A stretch of DNA of 64,000 nucleotides, taken from assembly GCA_026315105.1 (NCBI GenBank), contig CM048747.1:279097491-279161490 (forward strand). Direction: 5' to 3'. This document shows, piece by piece, positions 21,631 to 29,479 of the stretch (positions are counted from its first letter, which is position 1; each line of letters opens with the position of its first letter). The notes below the pieces were generated by a model. It had not been told where the DNA came from and did not search any database. It saw only the letters and a program-made list of their open reading frames with translations. The translations under genes and the position numbers were made by a program. The DNA is from Locusta migratoria. Taxonomy: Eukaryota; Arthropoda; Insecta; Orthoptera; Acrididae.

Positions 21631-22112
21631 CTTCCAGCTTTCCTTTCTTTGTTTAGAACTGGTTTCCCATCTGAGCTCTTGATATTCATACAGCCATGTT
21701 TCTTCTCTCCAAATGTCTCTTTAATTTTTATAGTTGTACGGACTTATATTTTTCCTCTTGGCACTCCTCCTTAGCCATGTTGCACTTTCTATCAATCTCA
21801 TTTTTTGCCGTCTCTATTCGTTTGCTTCAATTTCTGTTTGTGTTTATTTTCTCCTTCAATCAATTAAGTTCAGTACCTTCCATGTTATTCATGAATTTAG
21901 ATTACGTCTTGACCTTCTACGTAACCTCTGCGGCCTTCACTATTTCATACCTCAAAGATACCCATTCTTTTTCTACTATACTACTTTCTCCTGTTTCTCA
22001 GAATCCTTCTATTTATCCTGCTTTCATCTCCTTGCGTCTCTTAAGTTTTAATCTACAGTTTACAACCAATAAGTTGCGGTCAGAGTATATCTGCCTTTAG
22101 ATATGTCTTACA
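21631..22112 (-). mobile_element. RTE-type LINE, endonuclease/RT linker region
   Basis: The plus-strand text (agaactggtttcccatctg, gctcttgatattcata, tctccaaatgtctcttta) closely parallels 31069-31140 of the larger RTE copy, so the minus strand carries the same linker region. Near 22080 the minus strand reads SDRNLLVVNCRLKLKRRK, the end of an AP-type endonuclease domain (SDH motif with H changed to R). The element continues beyond a SINE insertion at 22325. It is degenerate. Confidence 0.75.
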
Positions 22113-22124
22113 TTTTAAAACTTG

Positions 22125-22320
22125 GCCGGCCGCGGTGGCCGAGGGGACTGAGGCGCTTCAGTCACGGTCTGCACGGTCACTACGGTCGGGGGTTCGAATC
22201 CTCCCTCGGGCATGGATATTTGTGCCGTCCTAGTTCGTAAGTAGTTCATAAGTAGTTTGTAAGTTTAGGGACTGATGACCCCGTAGTTAAGTCCCATAAG
22301 CTTGACAAACATTTTTTTTT
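22125..22320 (+). mobile_element. SINE family A inserted in the RTE LINE
   Basis: Head ggccgcggtggccgagggg, gcgcttcagtcacgg, B box ggttcgaatcc, gggcatggatatttgtgcc, common body, T-rich end. The flanks aacttg (22119-22124 and 22325-22330) look like the visible part of a target duplication. Confidence 0.88.
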
Positions 22321-22324
22321 TTTT

Positions 22325-23003
22325 AACTTGATTCCGAAATCTATGTTGTTACCATTGTAAAAACTGCCTCAAACCTTTCAGTGCCTCCTGGCCTCTTCCA
22401 TGTATACAATCATCTTTCATGATTCTTAAATCAAGTATTTTTTATGATTAAATTGTGCTCTGTGCAAAATTCTACCAGGCGACTTCTTCTTTTATTCCTT
22501 TTCCCCAGTCCATATTTACCAACTATTTTTCCCTTTCTTCCTTTGCCTACTACCGATTTCCACTACCTCATCACAATCAAATTTTCCCATGCCTTCATTG
22601 TCTCAATGATTTCTTTTATCTCATCATATATTTTTTCAATTGCCTTAACATCGTCCGAACTAGTTGGCTACTGTGATCGGTGTTGGCTCCGTGTCTATTT
22701 TTGCCTAGATAATGCGTTCTCTATGCTATTAATAATAACTTACCCGCATTCCTATTTTCTCATTTATTATTGGACCTATTCCTGTACTACCGCCAACTAA
22801 TTTTGTATTTATGACCGTGTACTCTCCTGAACAAAATTTCTGTTATCCTACCACCGAACTTATCTAATTCCTAACATATCTAACTTCAACCTACACATTT
22901 ACCTTTTCATATTTTGTAACGTACCTAGCCGAGTAAGGGATAGAACATTCCACGCATCGATCCGTAGAAAGCCTCTTTTGTTTTCTTCTGAATACAAAAT
23001 CCT
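22325..23003 (-). mobile_element. RTE-type LINE, probable upstream endonuclease region (decayed)
   Basis: The region between two SINEs is collinear with the 21.6-22.1 kb LINE piece. The open frames on the plus strand are antisense to it. Assignment to the same element rests on position and on continuity of flanks across both SINE insertions, not on a motif I can quote, so the exact domain is inference. Confidence 0.5.
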
Positions 23004-23195
23004 AAAATGTTTGTAAAGCTTATGGGATTTAACTGCGGGGTCATCAGTCCCTAAACTTACAAACTACTTATGAACTAACTTATACTAAAGACAGCACAAG
23101 CATCCATGCCCGAGGAGGGATTCGAGCCCACGACGGGGAACGGCCTCGCGCATCGGAACATAGCACCTCCTGCGCTCGGAAGCTTCGCCGCGGCT
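23004..23195 (-). mobile_element. SINE family C (tRNA-derived), imperfect 10-bp target duplication
   Basis: It shares the 3' body with family A but has a different head: agccgcggcgaagc, ccgatgcgcgaggccg, ttccccgtcg, then B box gctcgaatcc. The flanking repeat ACAAAATCCT (22994-23003) / ACAACATCCT (23196-23205) has one mismatch. Confidence 0.85.
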
Positions 23196-23480
23196 ACAAC
23201 ATCCTCCTGAGAAGTTCCCGCTCGATCCGATTGGGGGATTGTTTGACCTCCACAAGATTTTACCCAAGAGGACGTCATCATCTAGCACCCACACAGAAGA
23301 GTTGCAAGTAACGACTGTAGTTTCCCCTTGCTTACAGCTGTTCGCAGTAACTATACATGCCAAATCCACGTTAGCTGATGTTACAAGGACAGATCATTTA
23401 ATCATTCAGACTGTTGCTCTTGCAACTATTGAAATGTCTGCTGCCCCTCTTGGGTCAAGCCGCTCCACGGATACCCCTCC
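23196..23480 (-). mobile_element. RTE-type LINE, 5' region continuation (decayed)
   Basis: It continues the LINE across the family-C SINE (the LINE text resumes at cctgagaagttcccgc). Plus-strand frames through here, including the 141-codon one from 23239, have no coding signature and are best read as antisense to the LINE's 5' region. Confidence 0.45.
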
Positions 23481-23757
23481 CTGCCGTTTATTTCATAAAA
23501 TCGATCACTACCTATACTCGTATAATGAATACGTTGTTGGAAACCCAAAAAGAATACCTTTTAAAAAAAATGCAAAACTGCAAGAGAATGAGAAAGATAC
23601 AGACTACTTCACGCTCAGCATGTCAAAGCAGTGGTTTAAGAAAAATCGGTTTATTTTTACCTGAATAAAAATTAAATTACGTAATCTTTAATATTCGTAA
23701 CTTCTTTACGAAACAAATATGAAACAATAAATCAATATCCAGAGACATATTTTTGGC

Positions 23758-23804
<47 letters not shown>

Positions 23805-24070
23805 GAAGCAGAGGCGCTGAAATAAAATTTGTGCCCCGGGCGGGATTCGAACCTGGGACCTTCGAATATTGATTTATTGTTTCATATTTATATAATCTCT
23901 GCCTGAAGTACAAGGCAGTATCGTTCTCATTTAACGTTCATTCAGCTATTGGAGAGCCTTGGCAGCATTGATACGTATATATACAGGACAAAATGGGGCA
24001 GAATTGAAGTCTGTGTTGTGGAGGGCCTTATGTGCCTTAACACAATGCGTGCAGTCGCTGTATCTATTAA
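23481..24070. other. (AT)n microsatellite and a tRNA T-arm-like fragment
   Basis: About 21 AT dinucleotides at 23761-23802. At about 23834-23864 the minus strand reads ggtcccaggttcgaatcccg, a tRNA-like B box without a recognisable A box nearby. The motif tattgatttattgtttcatattt flanks both sides of this block (in inverted form at about 23715), hinting at a small insertion. Confidence 0.5.
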
Positions 24071-24134
24071 GTCACGGTGGTTTAGTGGTATAGCGCCTGC
24101 CTACTAAAGAGGAGCTTAGAATCCCGGCTGTGAC
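24071..24134 (+). pseudogene. tRNA-like sequence (pseudogene or SINE head)
   Basis: A 7-bp acceptor stem can form between gtcacgg and ctgtgac. A D-arm-like segment (ggtttagtggtatagc) is present. The T arm is damaged (gcttagaatccc in place of ggttcgaatccc), and the total is only 64 nt. The anticodon arm is ambiguous. It is probably not an expressed tRNA. Confidence 0.4.
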
Positions 24135-24330
24135 ACAAAGTTTTCGTTGCCTCTCCTTCAAATTTATATCTTTACGAAACATTTAACAGCTCTTAGTATC
24201 AGACTTCTCGAATATAAAAAGCCACCACATGATGCCATCGATGCCGAATGATACTACATTCTTAACTAGCTTTAATAATCTGTGTTTATTTTAATTCTTC
24301 ATTAAAACTGTGACAGAAATTTCTTTCTAG

Positions 24331-24474
24331 GACATCTGGTCGATGTCCACACCGCAATTTAAACTGTATCTGCCAGAGTTTATCAGTTCTGATTACGAAA
24401 AGCCACCGAAATCCTTGACGCTTAAATTCGTTATTTCGGAACCTCAATCTATAAATACAGTACTAATCTCCAAG
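24331..24474 (+). CDS. candidate internal exon of an unidentified host gene
   Basis: The open stretch of exactly 48 codons (phase 0 at both ends) follows a textbook 3' splice site: a pyrimidine-rich tttctttctag ending at 24330. It ends at AAG|gtaacg, a reasonable 5' splice site. The peptide begins DIWSMSTPQFKLYLPEF and ends INTVLISK. I do not recognise the protein. Nothing in it resembles a transposon protein. It pairs in phase with the exon at 24570 and a downstream polyadenylation signal, so it may be the penultimate exon of a gene whose upstream exons lie outside or far upstream. An alternative is a chance frame in non-coding DNA. Confidence 0.4.
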
Positions 24475-24569
24475 GTAACGAGTCTGACAGACCGTAACAG
24501 ATTTCATGTGCCAGGAAACGCATAGTTATCCCATTTTTTTTCTTTTGAATGTCTCACGGTCACAGACAG

Positions 24570-24755
24570 CAGATTAGGCCAGTCTTGCGTAAGAGACAGA
24601 AACCAATGGTACACAATACTAGTAAGGTCAAAGGACTTTACACGGCGCTGAACATTCAATGTGCTTCTGATTGGGAGGACCCCACAACAAACAGCAGCAG
24701 TAACGGCAAGGTGACAGATGTTGAGATGAACGATGACAACATGGAAATCAGCTAA
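24570..24755 (+). CDS. candidate terminal exon of the same unidentified gene
   Basis: A 95-nt intron (24475-24569) with a T-rich run (ttttttttcttttg) ends in ...cacagacag. Acceptors at 24569 or 24572 both keep phase 0 with the upstream exon. The exon encodes about 61 residues, basic at the start (RPVLRKRQKP) and acidic and polar at the end (VTDVEMNDDNMEIS), then TAA. AATAAA follows 15 nt after the stop. The acidic, Asn/Ser-rich tail looks like an ordinary disordered protein C-terminus. No function can be assigned. The ATG at 24549 would give a 68-codon stand-alone frame, but the spliced reading explains the signals better. Confidence 0.4.
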   Translation, partial: QIRPVLRKRQKPMVHNTSKVKGLYTALNIQCASDWEDPTTNSSSNGKVTDVEMNDDNMEIS

Positions 24756-24769
24756 TATCCCTCAACATT

Positions 24770-24775
24770 AATAAA
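24770..24775 (+). promoter_or_regulatory. polyadenylation signal AATAAA
   Basis: A canonical hexamer 15 nt downstream of the stop codon of the candidate terminal exon. In an AT-rich genome it may be coincidental, but its position is right for a short 3' UTR. Confidence 0.4.
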
Positions 24776-25488
24776 GTAACTCGATGTCATGAGACACAGG
24801 CACAATTCTAGATCTTCCAGCAACCCTTTATCGAAGGGCTCTGGAGCAATATAGCTTTCGAGCGGCTGGAAGAATGGTCTTCGTCATTCCCGTTTTCAAT
24901 AAGGGTCATCAGGCAGACGGAAAACAATGGTAGTGCTATATCTATGACGTCAATATGTTGTATAATTATAGAACATTTAAACATTCAAATATTATGACTT
25001 CCTGTGAGAGACCAAAATCCTCATTTTACATTAAACAACATCATGTTGATCGTACTTAAACCATAGTTCCATCACACGATGCTCCAAGATATTTCTATCT
25101 GTTGTTTGAAATGCAACACGAGCTCCGGCTCCTTCAATTTATAAAGAAGGTTGACTACTGATTCTAGCCTCTACGTGAACACTCTTAAGACAGTCGGACC
25201 TCTTAGTTAGCACCTATCAAGCTTTAACAGAGAAGGCAAGAGAAAGACGAGCTTCTGCGCGGTGCGTCACTTACGAACTCGCAATTTTTGTAATGTACAG
25301 CAGTATGGTTAAGATGTCTACCGCTGTTACGACTTGCTAGTGAATTTAAGTTTTCTCTGATTTTTTAATTATTCTATCCCAGAAGCTGCCACATGCAGAC
25401 TCAATTTGAATTTCCTGAAAATAAATTCCTTACAGAGTTCAACCAAAATAGCAAGCTCTATGCATTACCGTCTTCCGCTTTCGCTAAA
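24776..25488. other. no gene recognised
   Basis: A mixed-composition intergenic stretch between the candidate gene end and a Tc1 transposon. No feature is supported. Confidence 0.45.
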
Positions 25489-25490
25489 TA

Positions 25491-26455
25491 CACTACTGGC
25501 AATTAAAATTGCTACACCTAGAAGAAATGCAGATAATAAATGGGTATTCATTGGACCAATATATTATACTAGAACTGACATGTGTTTGCATTTTGACGCA
25601 ATTTGAGTGCATAGATCCTGACAAAACAGTACCCAGAACAACCACCGCTGGCCGTAATACCGGCCTTGATACGCCTGGGCATTGAGTCAAACAAAGCTTG
25701 GTTGGCGTGTACAAGTACAGATTCCCATGCAGCTTCAACATGATACCACAGTTCATCAAGAGTAGTGACTGGCGTTTTGTAACGAGCCAGTTGCTCAGCC
25801 CCATTGACGTTTTCAATTGGTGAGAGATCTGGAGAATGTGTTGGCCATGGCAGCAGTCGAACATTATCCGTATCCTGAAAGGCTCGTACATGACCTGCAA
25901 CACGCAGTCATGCATTATCCTGCTGAAATGTAGGGTTTCACAGGGGCCGAATGAAGGGTGGAGCCAAGGGTCGTAACACATCTGAAATGTAACGGCCAGT
26001 GTTCAAAGTGTCGTTGATGCGATGCGAACAAGAGGTGACCCAGACATGTAACCAATGGCACCCCATACCATCACGCCGGGTGATACGCCAATATCGCAGG
26101 CGCTCCTGTCTGTGATGCAGCGTCAAGGGTAACCGCAGCCATGGTCTCCGAGCTGATAGTGCGTGCTGCTGCAAACGTCGTCCAACCGTTCGTGCAGATG
26201 GTTGTTGTCTTGCAAGCGTCCCCATCTGTTGACTCAGGGATCGAGACGTGGCTACACGATCCGTTACAGCCATGCGGATGCCTTTCATCTCGACTGCTAG
26301 TGATACGAGGCCGTCAGTATCCAGGACGGCGTTCCGTATTGCCCCTCTGAACCCACCGATTCCATATTCTGTTAACAGTCACTGTATCGCGACCAATGCG
26401 AGCAGCAATGTCGCGATACGATGAACCGTAATCGCGATAGGCTACGTCCAACCAT
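25491..26455 (-). mobile_element. Tc1-like transposon (family Tc1-A), left end intact, internally deleted and right-truncated
   Basis: It starts cactactggcaattaaaatt at 25491 beside TA (25489-25490), the same terminus as the 47.5-kb copy. On the minus strand the N-terminal half (...RMAVTDRVATSRSLSQQMG, RRLQQHALSARRPWLRLPLTL-HRQERL) is joined to ...RINDTLNTGRYISDVLRPL with part of the catalytic core deleted. The C-terminal, left-end side covers the NVNGAEQLARYKTP-like and FDSMPR-equivalent region. It holds the unoccupied version of the site (around 25560-25573, atattatactagaa) that carries the tRNA array at 47.6 kb. Confidence 0.88.
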
Positions 26456-26589
26456 TCGCGGACTCTGAGGTCATAAACATTAGTTTACATCTTCCACTCG
26501 GCCCAAAATGAGGACAAGTCAGTTCTGCCGGGGGGGGGGGGGATAATACGAACAGCTAACATAGATAAAATGTTTATTTATTAATAAGG

Positions 26590-27135
26590 AGCTGGCTCAC
26601 CATTGGCTTTGAGAGTAGCCCCAATTCTTCTTTATAGTTTCCTATAGAATGTTATACAGTCCTGTACCAAAACATCCACCACTGACTTAAACAATGGTGA
26701 AGCTATAAATCTGGCTCTTACTCTCTGTGAGTCGAGGTTTTGTGATCGTAGCACACTTGCTTCCCACCTTTGCCTTGGGTTTAGCAACTGCAATCATTCC
26801 ACAAATTTTGAGCTACAGCCGTACTGTTTTTACCGAAGAAGTATCACTGCAGTGAGTGCTCAGTTTTGCAGTCACTTTTGTCGTCGTGTTTTTATATTGT
26901 CCGGTCACACTCGTCGGTCTTTGACAGTTAACTTTGGGTTTTGGACACTATCCCACTTCGCCAAAGATGTTTTATGACGTTTCGTGTACACTGTCGTTCC
27001 CTTACATACTGCCGCTAGTGATACCTTTAACAGAGGAGCAGTTTTCGTCACAGATGATCTTACTAAAGGCGCACGATCCAATTGACCACTTCAAAAGTCT
27101 GAGAGGTCGCGAATTTCATCGATCAGTTGTGTTAA
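26590..27135 (-). mobile_element. second Tc1-like family (Tc1-B), N-terminus plus remnant C-terminus
   Basis: From about 27109 the minus strand reads EIRDLSDF, stop, SGQLDRAPLVRSSVTKTAPLL, KVSLAAVCKGTTVYTKRHKTS, and NPKLTVKDRR. After a frameshift it continues KNTTTKVTAKLSTHCSDTSSVKTVR. This is the bipartite paired-type DNA-binding domain of classical Tc1/Tcb1-like transposases (VTKTA-LL-VS...T-Y...KLT-RD-R). A short C-terminal echo (VQDCI-FYRKL, ATLKANGEPAP) lies at about 26597-26680, so the catalytic centre is deleted. Next to it, at 26528-26542, is a poly-G run. Confidence 0.7.
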
Positions 27136-27551
27136 CGGTCGCAGAACAAAACATATAATAAACCGCAAGCTAACGTCCAAGACGTACGCCACTTGTGCAC
27201 TGTGGTCGCTTCAGTGACACATGTAAGAAGGCGAAACAATGAATATAAAGAGAGAAAAAAATAAGTACGGTATCTGAATTGTTTTAGTGAATGCTGCGTG
27301 AAGGCATAGCCGTGGCAGACAGTCACACTTCCCTGGTGACAGAATTGGGTATTAGTGGTCTGAAGTTCGTGTCAGTTTTATTAAAACATAACTATATTTT
27401 TATGATTTAATGTTAACAAGAAAAAAGTAGGATCTCAGTGAAAATTGTCCTCCGAATATGAAGAGCAAAACAGATACTTAAAATTACTGAACGTACCTTT
27501 ACATTAATCTCGCCCTCCCCTATCACCCAGAAATATGTTCTTTTTTCGCCA
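27136..27551. other. no gene recognised
   Basis: A short AT-rich segment between Tc1-B and a SINE. No feature is supported. Confidence 0.45.
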
Positions 27552-27944
27552 CTGAGTTGTTACGCTTATGGGACTTTGGGTTCATCAGTCCCTAATCTTA
27601 CAAACTACTTATAAACTGGCTTATACAGCACAAACATCCATGTCCGAGGGGGGATTCGAACCCCCGACGGGGAAAGGTCTCGCGCATCGGGGCATAGCAA
27701 AATGTACAAATGTTTGTACAGCTTATGGGACTTAACTACGGGGTTATCAGTCCCTAAACTTACAAACTACTTATGATCTAGCTACTACTAAGGACGGCAC
27801 AAATATCCATGCCCCTGGGGGGATTCGAACTCCCGACCGTAGTGGCCGTGCAGACCGTGACTGGAGCGCATCAGTCCCCTCGGCCACCGCGGCCGGCGGA
27901 GCATAGCACCTCAATGCGCTCGGCCACTCCGTGGCGGTGATACA
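27552..27944 (-). mobile_element. SINE family C, split by a nested family-A SINE
   Basis: Outer SINE pieces at about 27552-27699 (3' body, B box ggttcgaatcc, cccgtcgggg region) and 27901-27944 (5' head, ccacggagtggccgagcg on the minus strand). Joined, they give a normal family-C head; the gap is filled by a family-A SINE. The GCATAGCA sequence at 27692-27699 and 27901-27908 is the target duplication. Confidence 0.87.
27700..27900 (-). mobile_element. SINE family A nested within a family-C SINE
   Basis: A complete family-A element (gccggccgcggtggccgagg, B box agttcgaatcc, common body, caaacatttgtacatttt end) with the 8-bp duplication GCATAGCA. It shows that family A was still mobile after this family-C copy was fixed at the site. 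Confidence 0.88.
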
Positions 27945-28064
27945 ATGTATCAGGTATTGTATTGGGCAGTTGCATCTTGTCTTTTCAGCTGTCGAAAAAA
28001 CTGATTTCTATTCCAAAGTGCAGATGTTTAACTGATAATGACAGGACATAGTGGTAACTGTATC

Positions 28065-28263
28065 AAAATGTTCAAATGTTTGTAGAACTTATGGGACTTA
28101 ACTACGGGGTCATCAGTCCCTAAGCTTACAAACTACTTATGAACTAGCTAAGACTAAGGACGGCACAAATATCCATGCCCGAGGGGGGATTCGAACCCCC
28201 GACCGTAATGGCCGTGCAGACCATGACTGGAGCGCCTCAGTCCCCTTGGCCATCGCGGCCAGC
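28065..28263 (-). mobile_element. SINE family A, 12-bp target duplication; matching empty site at 32772
   Basis: A full-length family-A copy flanked exactly by GGTAACTGTATC (28053-28064 and 28264-28275). The homologous block at 32772-32783 carries the same dodecamer once, continuing gtaagactatg on the same side, without a SINE. That is a natural pre-insertion allele. Confidence 0.93.
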
Positions 28264-28345
28264 GGTAACTGTATCGTAAGACTATGTATTCATTTGAGCG
28301 ACTATGTTTACTGTCTCGTACTTTAATGTAGCTTGGTCAACACTT

Positions 28346-28969
28346 CAAACTTCCTGTCAGATTAAAATTCTGTGCCTGACCCGGGATCCGTACCTGGGAC
28401 GTTAAGCTTTCGCGGGCAAGCGCTCTACCGTCTAAGCTATACCCGGCACGCTTCACAATCCGTCTTCACAACTGCCAGTACGTCGCCTCCTCTTTTCCAA
28501 ACTTCACAGAAGTTCTCCTGCGAACCTTGCAGAACTAGCACTCTTGGAAGAAGGGATAGTGTGAAATAAGGCTTAGTCACAGCCAAAGGGATGCTTCCAG
28601 AATGAAACTTTCACTCTGCAGAGGAATGGACTTCCTGGTAGATTAAAATTACGTCCTGGAACCGAGATTCGAACGTGGGAATTTTGCCTTTCGCGGGTGT
28701 GCGTCTCCACCATTCCTTTCTTCCAGGAATGCTAGTTCTGCAAGGTTCACAGGAAACTTCTGTGAAGTTTGGAAAGTAAGGGGTGAGGAGCTGGCAGAAG
28801 TAAAGTTCTGAGGACGGACCGTGAAGCGTGGCGGGATAGCTCAGACTGCAGAGCGCTTTCCCGCGATAGACAAAGGTCCAAGGTTCGAATACCAGTTCGG
28901 GCATACAATTTTAACCTGCCAGGAAGTTTCATATCAGCGCATACTCCGCTGCAGATTGAAATTTTCATT
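28346..28969. mobile_element. tRNA-derived fold-back element, second copy
   Basis: It has the same design as 14331-14959: a minus-strand tRNA-like unit (about 28346-28610), a truncated second minus unit (about 28627-28720), then an inverted unit (about 28720-28969) with gatagctcagactgcagagc and ggttcgaatacc. The 13-bp flanks TTGGTCAACACTT (28333-28345) and TTGGTCAACAATT (28970-28982) differ at one base. It is more diverged than the 47.6-kb array (for example, the B box of the second unit is ttcgaatctc-like), so it is older. Confidence 0.82.
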
Positions 28970-28982
28970 TTGGTCAACAATT

Positions 28983-29479
28983 AATTGTTGTGAGAACTTC
29001 GAGGCAATAATGAATGGACCATGCGTGGCTGACGCAAAACTTAGCGCGTGTGTCTTGTGTTGTGGTCAGCCACGGCCTTCAGTCAGCTAAGGTCGAGTGG
29101 TTTTGCGCAAGCTTCTGTGGGTTACGTCCTTGACCTACGCGTTGCATCGTTCCACGCGCCGTGGCAAGAAAACACAAACTACTCCGAACCCAGCAATATG
29201 AGTTGATTCTTCCTGAAAAGAAAAATGCGTATTACTATGAGCCACATCAATAGCGTCACAGGGACGGGGAAGAACGGACTGGTCGCAACAAAGCGAAAAC
29301 AATACGATTTTTCGATGAAATACCGTATATAACGGTGTATGGGTTTCATATATTCGAAAACGCTGCCTTCGAGAAAGCAATTCATCAGGAGCCAATATCT
29401 CGATTGTTATTGGTAATAGAAGTAAGAGACGAAGTTTTTTGTATAGGCCTTTGCCTAGTGATCATTCGTATACGTATCA
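28983..29479. other. no gene recognised
   Basis: Minus-strand frames of 68-86 codons (29135-29395) show no recognisable domain. Confidence 0.4.

Noticed and set aside
21696..22100. A 134-codon plus-strand hydrophobic frame resembling a membrane protein
   Set aside because: It is antisense to the RTE LINE linker region; the corresponding sequence at 31.07-31.44 kb gives the same kind of hydrophobic antisense frame.
24071..24134. A genuine tRNA gene
   Set aside because: Only 64 nt, with a damaged T arm and ambiguous anticodon arm, although the acceptor stem pairs perfectly.
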